NCBI GenBank assembly: GCA_036825155.1
Contig: DAISYU010000006.1
Location: 1-64,000 of the forward strand
Direction: 5' to 3'
Length of the DNA stretch: 64,000 bases
Source: DSAD01 sp036825155
GTDB lineage: Bacteria; Desulfobacterota; Desulfomonilia; UBA1062
Made by a program: the position numbers and the translations under genes. The notes under the pieces are model-generated. The model did no database searches. It had not been told where the DNA came from and worked only from the letters and a program-made list of their open reading frames with translations. Of this stretch, positions 25,570 to 33,794 are shown one piece after another (the stretch's first letter is position 1; the number at the start of each line of letters is the position of its first letter).

Positions 25570-27699
25570 ATGAAAACGCGAAAGGCAATCTTGGTGGCGG
25601 TGATAGTTCTCGTGCTGGGCACTCCCTGCATGTGGGGAGCCAGGTTGATCCAGGACTCCGAACCAGCAGCACCTGCACCAGAAGCGAATATTGAGCGACC
25701 CACACCCAAGCAGACTCAGCCCGTGAAGCGTGTCCTGCCGAAGGCACCTGCAGAGAGGACCGGTAAGGTCCAGAATGTGCCTGATGCAGGACAGGAGAAT
25801 GTCCAGAACCCCGATGATGATGCGCAGCAGGTCACCATGGACTTCGATGGTGTGGATATCAAGGTTTTCATCAAATTCATTGCAGACATAACCGGCAGGA
25901 ATTTCATCCTGGATGAAAAGGTGTCCGGAAAGGTAACGGTAATATCCCCGAGAAAGATGAGCCTGGATGAGGCGTACCAGGTATTTCTCTCTGTGCTTGA
26001 GGTGAACGGATACGGAACCGTGAGGGTGGGCGGTGTGACCAAGATTGTGAAGTCGGCTGAAGCGATCACCAAGAGCCTCGAGACGACCATGGATCTTCCA
26101 GCCCTGAGGGAAGACCGGATGGTGACACAGATCATCCCTTTAAAGCATGCGGATGCAAACGACATGCGCACCCTCCTTTCACCGCTCATTTCAAAGGGCA
26201 CCTCACAGCTACTGGCGTATCCCCAGAGCAATGTGCTCATTATCACCGATACCATGTCCAACATACAAAAGATCGTGGACATCCTCAATGTGGTGGATGT
26301 AACGGGCTTTGCACAGGAGGTACGCATCTTCACGCTCACCTATGCCTCGGCAAGCGATCTGAGCACGAAACTCACCGAGATCCTTGCTGAAGACAAAACC
26401 GCGCAGACAAGCCGTATACGGACAGCCCGGCAGGCCGGTGTCGTCGGTGGAAAGGCCTCGGCCAAGATCATCCCCTATGAGAGGACGAACGCCCTGATCG
26501 TTCTTGCCTCGGCAATGGACATGCCGGAGATCGAGATCCTCATAAAGACTCTGGATATACCCACACCGAGCGGGAAGGAAGACATCCATGTATACTATCT
26601 GCAATACGCCAACGCCGAAGACATGGCAAAGGTATTGACCGATATTCCTACTCCCGAGAGTCCCGAAGCTGCCAATGCCGTCAAAGGCAAGACCACAGCA
26701 GCCCGGGGCACATCTCAGAACCAGGAGATCAAGATCAGCTCCGATCCCGAGACCAATTCCCTGATCATCTATGCAGATCCGTACGCCTACAGGACTATCG
26801 TCGAGACCATCAAGTACCTGGATATCCCGAGGAAACAGGTCTATATCAAGGCGCTTATCATGGAGGTGAACACGGAAAAAGATTTCAAGGTGGGCGTGGA
26901 GTGGACCTTCTTTGAGGATTTCAAATACGATGACGGCCAGCGAATCGGCGGCGTCTTCGGCAGGACCGGCCAGAGCTTTATCAGCAGCCCTGCAGACCTC
27001 CCTTCAGGATCACTGCTGGGGGTTGTGGGCGAAACCATCACCATCGGCAGCGGTGACACGCAGATAACATTCCCGAACATGACTTCCTTTATCAATGCCA
27101 TGGCGACGGACTCGGACGTACATATTATCTCCACCCCTCAGATCATCACCATGGACAACAAGGAGGCGGAGATCAAGGTGGGGGCGAATGTCCCCTATGT
27201 GACGAAAACAGACACGGACAGTACCAACATCAACCGGACGGTCCGCACATTCGACTATCGTGATGTGGGGGTGACCCTGCGACTGACGCCGCAGATCAAC
27301 CAGCAGGGCAATATCAGGATCGAACTGTTCCAGGAGAACACAACCCTGGTGCCAGGGCAGGGTGAAGAGGAATTTGCCCCCACAACCCTGAAACGTTCCG
27401 CCACCACTACCGTGACCGTAAAGGACGGGAGCACCATGGTCATCGGCGGACTTATCGGGGATACCCTCACATTGGGCGATACCAGGGTGCCGCTGCTGAG
27501 CAGGATCCCGCTTCTCGGATACCTCTTCAAATCCATGTCGAATGTCAAGGAGACGACGAATCTCTATATCTTCCTGACCCCGCGCATAATCGATACCGAC
27601 GATAAGGTCGAGGGGCTCTACCAGGAGAAATACAAAGAGCTCAAGGATTCAAAGGTAAAGACCAGGAATGGGAAAGATGATGAAAATCCAAAGCCTTGA
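25570..27699 (+). CDS. gspD: Type II secretion secretin GspD
   Basis: 709 residues from MKTRKAILVAVIVL, with AAGGGGGA just upstream deciding this ATG. A signal peptide covers about the first 25 residues. After a Pro/Ala-rich linker, the N0 domain begins near 90 (VTMDFDGVDIKVFIKFIADI), with N1 to N3 modules following (TQIIPLKHADANDMRTLLSP, VRIFTLTYASASDLSTKL). The secretin core occupies the C-terminal 250 residues and includes VPLLSRIPLLGYLFK, the C-terminal secretin signature. It forms the outer-membrane channel. The stop codon lies 32 bases inside the gspE gene, indicating translational coupling. No lipobox is seen, so a separate pilotin or none may be used. Confidence 0.95.
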   Translation: MKTRKAILVAVIVLVLGTPCMWGARLIQDSEPAAPAPEANIERPTPKQTQPVKRVLPKAPAERTGKVQNVPDAGQENVQNPDDDAQQVTMDFDGVDIKVFIKFIADITGRNFILDEKVSGKVTVISPRKMSLDEAYQVFLSVLEVNGYGTVRVGGVTKIVKSAEAITKSLETTMDLPALREDRMVTQIIPLKHADANDMRTLLSPLISKGTSQLLAYPQSNVLIITDTMSNIQKIVDILNVVDVTGFAQEVRIFTLTYASASDLSTKLTEILAEDKTAQTSRIRTARQAGVVGGKASAKIIPYERTNALIVLASAMDMPEIEILIKTLDIPTPSGKEDIHVYYLQYANAEDMAKVLTDIPTPESPEAANAVKGKTTAARGTSQNQEIKISSDPETNSLIIYADPYAYRTIVETIKYLDIPRKQVYIKALIMEVNTEKDFKVGVEWTFFEDFKYDDGQRIGGVFGRTGQSFISSPADLPSGSLLGVVGETITIGSGDTQITFPNMTSFINAMATDSDVHIISTPQIITMDNKEAEIKVGANVPYVTKTDTDSTNINRTVRTFDYRDVGVTLRLTPQINQQGNIRIELFQENTTLVPGQGEEEFAPTTLKRSATTTVTVKDGSTMVIGGLIGDTLTLGDTRVPLLSRIPLLGYLFKSMSNVKETTNLYIFLTPRIIDTDDKVEGLYQEKYKELKDSKVKTRNGKDDENPKP

Positions 27700-29374
27700 A
27701 GAAGTTCTCCTGGAGATGAGCCTCATCGATGAGTCCTCGCTGGACAAGGCCCGCTCGGTTCAGCGGGAAAAGGCCGTCTCTCTGCAGGATGCACTTCTCG
27801 CCACAGGCGTTCTCAGTGATCATGACATGATCCAGGCACTGTCGAAGCAGTGGAACATCTCGCTTCTGAACATGATCGGTGAGATCGACGTGGACCCTGC
27901 CATTATCGATAAACTGCCCATAACATTCCTGCGCAAATATATCATGGTCCCGGTAAAGGTGCAGGGTGACATCATGGTGGTGGCGGTGAACGATCCCACC
28001 AACCAGGAGGCGTTATTCGACATCTCCAAGATCATGGAGGTCAAGGACATCAAACGGGTACTTGCGCCCAAACAGGAAATCCTTGCTGCCATCAACAGAC
28101 TCGTGGAGATGAAGGAGGAGAGCGCCAAGGATATCATGGAGGATATGGAGGAGGAAGAAGACGAAATCCTCAGGGATCTGGAGAGCATCCAGGACATCAC
28201 CGTGATGGAGACAGAGGCCCCCATTATCCGTATGGTGAACCGCCTCATGGTGCAGGCTTACCGGGAAAGGGCCTCGGATATACATGTGGAGCCCTACCAG
28301 AGTGATGTGAAGGTGCGTTACCGCGTGGACGGTATTCTCCATGACGTGGTCACGCTCCCCAAACGTATTCATTCGGCCGTTGTCTCCCGCATTAAGGTTA
28401 TGGCAATGCTCAATATCGCAGAGAAGCGGCTCCCCCAGGACGGCAGGATCGGGATAAAGCTTGGAGATCACTCGGTGGACCTTAGAATCTCCACGGTTCC
28501 CACCGTCAATGGGGAACGGGTGGTCATGCGAATCCTGGACAAGTCGTCTGTCCTGTTCGGGCTGGAGGAACTCGGCTATTATCCCGATGATCTCAAGATC
28601 ATCGAAAAGTTGATTAAACAGGAACACGGCATCCTGCTGGTAACAGGTCCCACCGGATCGGGAAAGACCACATCGCTGTACTCCATGTTGAGCAGAATAA
28701 ATGCGCCGGACAAGAATATTCTCACCATCGAGGACCCGATCGAGTATCAGCTCAAGGGCATCGGCCAGATTCCGGTGAATACGAAAGTGGGTTTGAGCTT
28801 TGCTTCGGGATTGCGCTCCATCGTCAGACAGGACCCGGATGTGATCCTTGTTGGTGAGATCAGGGATCTCGAGACAGCCGAGATTGCCATCCAGGCGGCA
28901 CTTACCGGGCATCTGGTATTTTCCACCCTGCACACCAACGATGCCTCCAGCGCAATCACGAGACTGATCGATATGGGGATCGAACCCTTTCTTGTGACAT
29001 CATCGGTCAATGCGATCATTGCACAAAGGCTGGTAAGAAAGATTTGCCCTTCGTGCCGGCAGGAATATTTCCCCGAGGATGAGAGCCTGCTGGACATAGG
29101 CCTGTCAAAGGAGATGCTCAGTAAGGAAGGCTATCTCTACCGCGGAGCAGGATGTAAGGAATGTATCGAGACCGGCTACAAAGGAAGAACCGGCATCTAC
29201 GAGATCCTCACCATGAGCGATCCCATAAAGAACACAATACTGAAATCTTCCGATTCGAATATCATAAAAAATATGGCCATCAAGGAGGGATTGCACACCT
29301 TGAGACAGGATGGTGCCCGCAAGGTTGAAGACGGCGCCACCACCATTGAAGAAGTCTTGAGGGTAACCCAGTAG
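27668..29374 (+). CDS. gspE: Type II secretion ATPase GspE
   Basis: 568 residues. An N-terminal T2SSE_N/MshEN-like domain covers about 1-160 (ALLATGVLSDHDMIQALSKQW), which in relatives binds the platform or c-di-GMP. The ATPase has Walker A GPTGSGKTTSLYS near 327, the Asp box LTIEDPIEYQL, Walker B DPDVILVGEIRD near 393 and the His box HTNDASSAI. A zinc-type four-cysteine site is in ICPSC and CKEC near 455-498. It powers pseudopilus assembly at the inner membrane. The gene overlaps gspD by 32 bases. Met codons at residues 4 and 5 are alternative starts. gspF and the pseudopilin genes are not next to it; radA follows. Confidence 0.93.
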   Translation: MGKMMKIQSLEEVLLEMSLIDESSLDKARSVQREKAVSLQDALLATGVLSDHDMIQALSKQWNISLLNMIGEIDVDPAIIDKLPITFLRKYIMVPVKVQGDIMVVAVNDPTNQEALFDISKIMEVKDIKRVLAPKQEILAAINRLVEMKEESAKDIMEDMEEEEDEILRDLESIQDITVMETEAPIIRMVNRLMVQAYRERASDIHVEPYQSDVKVRYRVDGILHDVVTLPKRIHSAVVSRIKVMAMLNIAEKRLPQDGRIGIKLGDHSVDLRISTVPTVNGERVVMRILDKSSVLFGLEELGYYPDDLKIIEKLIKQEHGILLVTGPTGSGKTTSLYSMLSRINAPDKNILTIEDPIEYQLKGIGQIPVNTKVGLSFASGLRSIVRQDPDVILVGEIRDLETAEIAIQAALTGHLVFSTLHTNDASSAITRLIDMGIEPFLVTSSVNAIIAQRLVRKICPSCRQEYFPEDESLLDIGLSKEMLSKEGYLYRGAGCKECIETGYKGRTGIYEILTMSDPIKNTILKSSDSNIIKNMAIKEGLHTLRQDGARKVEDGATTIEEVLRVTQ

Positions 29375-29376
29375 CA

Positions 29377-30732
29377 ATGGCCAAGCCGAAAAGAGTCTAC
29401 TGCTGTTCATCATGCGGCTATATATCTCCCCAGTGGATGGGAAAATGTCCTGAATGCATGCAGTGGAATACCCTTGTGGAAGATGTAATTGAAGAAAGAA
29501 GAGGGGTAGCAACAAAGAGTGCCAGACAGAGTAGTCCGATCCCCTTCGGGAGTATCGCCTCTGCCGATGTTGCCCGGAAGAAATGCGGTATCGATGAACT
29601 TGACCGGGTACTCGGAGGCGGTATAGTGGACGGTTCCCTGGTCCTGATCGGAGGAGATCCTGGAATCGGGAAATCAACCATCATGCTCCAGATGGCCTAT
29701 AACCTGGCAGTCAAGAATATGAAAATATTATACATCAGTGGCGAAGAATCCGCTGTACAGCTCAAGATGAGAGGGGAGAGGCTGGAGGTTGTATCTGATA
29801 ATATCCTGATCTATTCAGAGGTCCTCTTAGAGGATATAAAGGAACAGATCGGGATACATAAACCCGATCTTGTGGTGATCGATTCCATTCAGTCGGTGTT
29901 TTCCGCTCAGGTGGATGCTCCTCCCGGGAGTATGTCTCAGGTTCGGGGCAGTGCCGGGATCCTCATGGAGATCGCAAAGGGCATGAACACCATCGTCTTT
30001 GTCGTGGGACACGTGACAAAGGAGGGATGGATCGCCGGACCCAAGATGCTCGAGCATATGGTGGATACCGTGCTGTATTTTGAAGGGGATTCTTCCGGTG
30101 CGTTCCGGATCCTCCGTGCCGTGAAGAACCGGTTCGGCACCACCGGCGAGATCGGTGTTTTCGAGATGAAGTCCACAGGCCTGCACGAGGTTGAAGATCC
30201 CTCGTCGCTCTTTATTCACGGACTTGGAGGAGATGCCTCCGGCAGTGCGGTAATGGCGACCATAGAAGGGAGCAGGGCATTCGTTGTGGAGGTTCAGTCT
30301 CTGGTGAGCAAGACCAGTTATTCCATGCCCAAGAGGATATCCATAGGCTCCGATCCGTCACGGTTGTCCGTACTCCTTGCGGTCATGGAGAAGAGGGCGG
30401 GGACCTATCTGTCGAATTCCGATGTGGTGGTGAATATCGCCGGAGGAATCAAGGTGAATGAGCCTGCCGTGGATCTGGCCGTGGTTATGGCTATTGCCTC
30501 GAGTGCAATGGACAAACCGCTTCCAAAAGGTGTTGTCTGTATTGGAGAGGTGGGCCTGAATGGAGAATTGAGGCCGGTGAATCATATGGAGTCGCGGATC
30601 AGAGAGGCAATCAGGATGGGATTTACCAAGGCCATGATCCCGAAGGCGAATCATGACTCCCTGAAAAAGGTCCAGGGCATCGAGCTGTTCGGGCTGCCTA
30701 ATATACGATCAGCTCTCGATATGATTGCATAG
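29377..30732 (+). CDS. radA: DNA repair protein RadA
   Basis: 451 residues, full length. The N-terminal zinc finger is CSSCGYISPQWMGKCPEC near residue 9. Walker A is GGDPGIGKSTIMLQ near 90, and the RadA-specific KNRFG motif occurs in AVKNRFGTTGEIGVFEM near 250. The C-terminal Lon-protease-like domain is seen from about 320 (LSVLLAVMEKRAGTYLSN). RadA is a helicase that extends branch migration in recombination. It starts two bases after gspE stops, so it shares the secretion transcript although the functions are unrelated. Confidence 0.96.
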   Translation: MAKPKRVYCCSSCGYISPQWMGKCPECMQWNTLVEDVIEERRGVATKSARQSSPIPFGSIASADVARKKCGIDELDRVLGGGIVDGSLVLIGGDPGIGKSTIMLQMAYNLAVKNMKILYISGEESAVQLKMRGERLEVVSDNILIYSEVLLEDIKEQIGIHKPDLVVIDSIQSVFSAQVDAPPGSMSQVRGSAGILMEIAKGMNTIVFVVGHVTKEGWIAGPKMLEHMVDTVLYFEGDSSGAFRILRAVKNRFGTTGEIGVFEMKSTGLHEVEDPSSLFIHGLGGDASGSAVMATIEGSRAFVVEVQSLVSKTSYSMPKRISIGSDPSRLSVLLAVMEKRAGTYLSNSDVVVNIAGGIKVNEPAVDLAVVMAIASSAMDKPLPKGVVCIGEVGLNGELRPVNHMESRIREAIRMGFTKAMIPKANHDSLKKVQGIELFGLPNIRSALDMIA

Positions 30733-30797
30733 TATCTTTTCAGCATGTTCAGGATTGGCCAGGGTTTCTTCCTCCTGCCCGGTGATGAGAGACGCTG

Positions 30798-31253
30798 ATG
30801 CCGCATGGTTGTTACTGCCCGAACCCTTCAGAAGACAAATCGTTTTTTAGCGGATACCCCCTGTATTTACTCAAGGGCGTCCGCCGGGATGACGATACAG
30901 CTGGTATGAGAAGGTATAATATTTATGCATCCATGCCGTTGGTAGGCAGATATGAACTCATGAAAGAGAATCAACATTCATCCGGGGGATCTGATGAGGA
31001 TTACTGGAATGAATGCTTCACCTGGGAAGAACTCAAAAAGATCATTCCATATCTGAGGTCTCAGGGGTGGAAATTTGAGATCGAGCCGATTACCGAAGAG
31101 CAATCAAGCGGAAAAATACACATATTTTCATTTACTTGTGGCGTAAATCATGACTTCAGACTGATAAATGCTTCTGGTCTGCACGTTATCATGGCCCGTG
31201 ATTTCGGCAATAATAAAACCTTGAAAGAATCTTCAAATCCATTAGGGTATTGA
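30798..31253 (+). CDS. Hypothetical protein
   Basis: Up to 151 residues of unknown function. The true start is unsure: ATGs at 30798, 30906 and 30960 are all possible. The C-terminal part from MKENQHSSGGSDEDY looks the most protein-like, with CFTWEELKKIIPYLRSQGW followed by an alternating beta pattern. There are two to four scattered cysteines and no signal peptide or membrane helix. It ends exactly at the -35 box of the ihfA promoter. No recognisable domain. Confidence 0.5.
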   Translation: MPHGCYCPNPSEDKSFFSGYPLYLLKGVRRDDDTAGMRRYNIYASMPLVGRYELMKENQHSSGGSDEDYWNECFTWEELKKIIPYLRSQGWKFEIEPITEEQSSGKIHIFSFTCGVNHDFRLINASGLHVIMARDFGNNKTLKESSNPLGY

Positions 31254-31279
31254 CATCTATATGTTATGGTATTAATAAT
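31250..31279 (+). promoter_or_regulatory. Sigma70-type promoter of ihfA
   Basis: TTGACA at 31250-31255, an 18-base AT-rich spacer, then AATAAT at 31274-31279, in an AT-rich stretch 45 bases before the ihfA start. The -35 overlaps the stop codon of the preceding gene. Confidence 0.6.
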
Positions 31280-31323
31280 TTTATATAGTTATAGAATTAT
31301 TAATGAGAACAAAGGAGGTACAT

Positions 31324-31614
31324 ATGGGCACCTTGACAAAAAGTGGGATTATCGATGAGATCGTCTTGAACACAGGCCTTTCAAGAAAAGAGGCAAGCGA
31401 TGGTATTGAGACGTTCATTGAGATCATAAAACAAGCCCTGGAGAAGAAAGAGCCCGTGAGTATTTCCGGTTTTGGCAAGTGGAAAGTCAGGGAGAAGACA
31501 GCGAGAAGAGGGCGTAATCCCAAAACTGCTGAGGAGATCGTTATTTCCCCAAGGAGCGTTGTAACCTTCTCATTGTCAAATGTGCTGAGATCGAAACTCA
31601 CGAGCAAGGGTTAA
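31324..31614 (+). CDS. ihfA: Integration host factor alpha subunit
   Basis: 96 residues starting at the ATG that follows a perfect AAAGGAGGT site. It is a HU/IHF fold protein: LTKSGIIDEIVLNTGLS starts the helical arm, SISGFGKWKVREK contains the conserved GFG, RRGRNPKTAEEI the DNA-intercalating Pro loop, and VVTFSLSNVLRSKL the C-terminal IhfA-type ending. IHF bends DNA at specific sites and helps recombination and sigma54-type activation. The partner IhfB is not in the window, and a homodimeric function is possible. It is a single-gene transcript with its own promoter and terminator. Confidence 0.9.
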   Translation: MGTLTKSGIIDEIVLNTGLSRKEASDGIETFIEIIKQALEKKEPVSISGFGKWKVREKTARRGRNPKTAEEIVISPRSVVTFSLSNVLRSKLTSKG

Positions 31615-31719
31615 TACCGGGAAGAGGCACCTTGAACTGCTTCAGAAATATCAACACGGAAGAATAACAGACTAATATCAGAGTATTTTCCGGCGCGTTA
31701 ATACACAAACGTCAACGAA

Positions 31720-31776
31720 CAACCGATACCAGTCCTAGATTGCATATGCGTGCGGATTGGTGTCGGTTGTTTTTTT
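31720..31776 (+). terminator. Rho-independent terminator after ihfA
   Basis: A 12-base stem (CAACCGATACCA at 31720-31731 pairing with TGGTGTCGGTTG at 31758-31769, one G-T pair) is followed by a run of seven T. The loop is unusually long, about 26 bases. Confidence 0.8.
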
Positions 31777-32160
31777 CTCACAGGCTTACCTTAAGGTGTA
31801 TAGCTGTACAATAAGATAGATGATGACGTTTATATGGATAATAGAATCCAGAAGTCAGGATTCAGAACCAAGAATAAAAACAGAAAAATAAGACAGGTAG
31901 CTCTGAAATCCGATACTTCCTTGTCCTTCGTTGCGGCCTCTTTGGCCATGCAGGCTACGAAATACCTTAAGTGGTGGGTATCAGCAGCAAGATGGTCAAA
32001 GTCGCAAGGCAATCATGCGAGGTTGCCGGTGTTCAAAGGTCAATATGAAGAGAAACGATTCTGCTCAATGGATGTGGTGAGAACAGAAGGTGAAGAGTTA
32101 AAATAACCCATACCTGTATCGAATGTTACAGGCACATGTATGAAAAGGATCTGTTGTATG
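31777..32160. other. 384-base region without a supported gene
   Basis: This stretch separates ihfA and the ferredoxin terminator. It contains a 90-codon open frame (31834-32106) that lacks an RBS and has unnatural composition, so I do not call it a gene. The phrase CCAGAAGTCAGGATTCAGAA near 31851 resembles dispersed low-complexity intergenic repeats, but only one copy is visible here. No tRNA or structured RNA is recognised. Confidence 0.4.
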
Positions 32161-32209
32161 AAAAAAGGCTTCCCACCTGAGCGAGGAAGAGCCCGATTGG
32201 AAAGCCTTT
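32161..32209 (-). terminator. Rho-independent terminator after the ferredoxin gene
   Basis: Read on the minus strand, AAAGGCTTTCC pairs with GGGAAGCCTTT (one mismatch-like G-T pair) and is followed by six T. It begins eight bases after the ferredoxin stop codon. Confidence 0.75.
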
Positions 32210-32216
32210 GATTTTG

Positions 32217-32390
32217 CTATTCCCCTGGCTCTATAGCATCAGTTGGGCAAACATCCGCACAAGCACCACAATCCGTGCAGAGATCCGAATCGATGGTATA
32301 AATATCATCACCTTCACTTATTGCCTCGACCGGACATTCGTCGATGCATGTTCCACAGCAAATACACTCGTCAGTAATTACATATGCCAT
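32217..32390 (-). CDS. 2[4Fe-4S] ferredoxin, 57 residues
   Basis: The minus strand encodes MAYVITDECICCGTCIDECP followed by a second cluster motif, LCTDCGACADVCP. The two CxxCxxCxxxCP motifs are complete (first with CCGTC), each expected to ligate one [4Fe-4S] cluster, as in clostridial-type ferredoxins. A GGAG-rich RBS (AAAGGAGAG) precedes the ATG, and a terminator follows directly, so it is a monocistronic gene. It acts as a low-potential electron carrier in the cytoplasm. The short length fits the family. Partner enzymes are not adjacent. Confidence 0.95.
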   Translation of the reverse strand: MAYVITDECICCGTCIDECPVEAISEGDDIYTIDSDLCTDCGACADVCPTDAIEPGE

Positions 32391-32604
32391 AGTTGCTCTC
32401 CTTTCTCTTGGTAAACTGCATGCGTGGTATACAAATTATGCACAAATGGCAAGTCTTTTTTTATCTGTGAGGACGTGTCCGATTTCACAATCACTTCTTG
32501 AGGTCCATGATACAACACCACCAGGGAATTATCACGGTTCCATTAATGTGTTCTTGACCAATAATGATGTGTGTGTATATGAGTGAGAGCAGGTTGGTAC
32601 ATGT

Positions 32605-33072
32605 ATGGACGCACTCGTTGATAGCCTGAAAGGCAGGGAATATTTCTTCGATAACGGTATTCGCTTTGCCTGTAAACAATGCGGAACATGCTGTACCGGC
32701 GAGTCGGGTATTATCTATGTAGACGAACAGGAGATTACCGCCATTGCGGAGTTTGTCTGTCTGCCCAGGGAAATCTTTGTCCAGAGATGTCTCTATCCAT
32801 TCCAGGACAGTTACAGCATCCGGGAAACAGAAGACGGGAGATGTATATTCTACGAGAACGGTTGTGCAATTTATCCGGTGCGCCCCGTTCAGTGCAGGAC
32901 GTATCCCTTCTGGTTCCAGAACATGCGGTCCGAGGAATCATGGGCGGGAGTCTGCCTGCAATGCCCAGGCATAGGAAAGGGCCCGAAGCATTCAAAGGAG
33001 GAGATCCTTGAGTGTATCGGATCCAGCTATCACATATACCAGGTCATCTTAAAAGAAATCAGGGGAGATTGA
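32605..33072 (+). CDS. YkgJ-type cysteine-cluster protein
   Basis: 155 residues with the CxCxCC family pattern: FACKQCGTCCTGESG near 21, CIFYENGCAIYPVRPVQCRTYPFW near 80, and CLQCPGIGKG near 115. The spaced cysteines of UPF0153/YkgJ proteins probably bind a zinc or Fe-S centre, but the function is not established. Full length, with ATG after a weak GGTTGG-type site. It is followed after 31 bases by trmO, a pairing I cannot explain functionally. Confidence 0.88.
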   Translation: MDALVDSLKGREYFFDNGIRFACKQCGTCCTGESGIIYVDEQEITAIAEFVCLPREIFVQRCLYPFQDSYSIRETEDGRCIFYENGCAIYPVRPVQCRTYPFWFQNMRSEESWAGVCLQCPGIGKGPKHSKEEILECIGSSYHIYQVILKEIRGD

Positions 33073-33103
33073 TGTCCCTGCCACAACATCAGAGGGGGTT
33101 TGT

Positions 33104-33431
33104 TTGGATCCAATAGTGTTCAGGCCGATCGGCATTATTCATTCACCGTTTCATAACAGAGAGGGGATGCCNNNNNNNNNNNNNNNNNNNNNNNNNNNNN
33201 NNNNNNNNNNNNNNNNNNNNNNNNNNNNNNNNNNNNNNNNNNNNNNNNNNNNNNNNNNNNNNNNNNNNNNNCATGCACATTATCAACGTAGACATCCTTG
33301 ACGGCACCCCGCTGCTGGATATCAAACCCTACGTTGCCGAATTCGACCACCAGGAAAAGACTCGCTCAGGCTGGCTTGAAGAGAGCAATGATACTGTGAT
33401 TGATGTCAGATCGGACAAAAGGTTCGGGTGA
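33104..33431 (+). CDS. trmO: tRNA m6t6A37 methyltransferase TrmO (TsaA), broken by assembly gap
   Basis: The N-terminal 22 residues (VFRPIGIIHSPFHNREGM) and the C-terminal 52 residues (INVDILDGTPLLDIKPYV, FDHQEKTRSGW) flank a run of 100 N. Both pieces match TrmO, which uses SAM to methylate N6 of t6A37 in tRNA. Family length is about 150 residues or more, so roughly 80 residues are missing, far more than 100 bases allow, and the two parts are in different frames as written. The gap is therefore a placeholder and its true length should be a multiple of three if the gene is intact. Nothing suggests a real lesion. Confidence 0.88.
33172..33271. other. Assembly gap (100 N placeholder) in trmO
   Basis: Exactly 100 N. 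The size is a convention and not measured; homology to TrmO implies about 240 bases are really missing. Confidence 0.95.
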
Positions 33432-33438
33432 GCCGTTC

Positions 33439-33636
33439 ATGGAAAGGATATCATCAACAGACAATCGGAAGAAAAATGGCGGCAAAAGCATGTGGGCAGT
33501 CTGGCGACAGGATGACAACGGACACAGGTTTCTTGTCTCAGTAATGCGGACACAGGCGCAGGCACTCAAGGAAAGGGAGTCGTACGAGAGACTGGGGCAT
33601 AAACAGTGCTATTGGATTGAATCCCTCCAGGGCTGA
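33439..33636 (+). CDS. Small protein with MWAVWRQDDNGHRF motif
   Basis: 65 residues from ATG 33439. Alternatively 48 residues from ATG 33490, which begins directly at MWAVWRQDDNGHRFLV and has a weak GGCGG before it. The second half, GHKQCYWIESLQG, matches a widespread short protein of unknown function with a WAVWR...N...F...GHKQ.YW pattern, reminiscent of SPOR folds. No membrane helix. It follows trmO by seven bases and may share its transcript. Function unknown. Confidence 0.6.
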   Translation: MERISSTDNRKKNGGKSMWAVWRQDDNGHRFLVSVMRTQAQALKERESYERLGHKQCYWIESLQG

Positions 33637-33794
33637 AAGTCAGCATCCGGCGCTTTGTCTTGCACAGGAGTATGGAACAGTGGTTATCCACAATGCACAT
33701 GAGCAGTACTATCCTTGCAGCAATTATTTCATATACCGGTATCATTACTACATCAGCGGATAACACAACATAGTTGCAGAAGAAGGGAGAGAGT

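Noticed and set aside
28013..28933. Long minus-strand frame opposite gspE
   Set aside because: Antisense shadow of a gene with intact Walker and cysteine motifs; His-rich translation without a family.
31834..32106. 90-codon frame between ihfA and the ferredoxin gene
   Set aside because: No RBS, no family, unusual composition; treated as non-coding sequence.
33172..33271. Apparent coding across the N runs
   Set aside because: The X residues come from unknown bases, so no protein sequence is implied.
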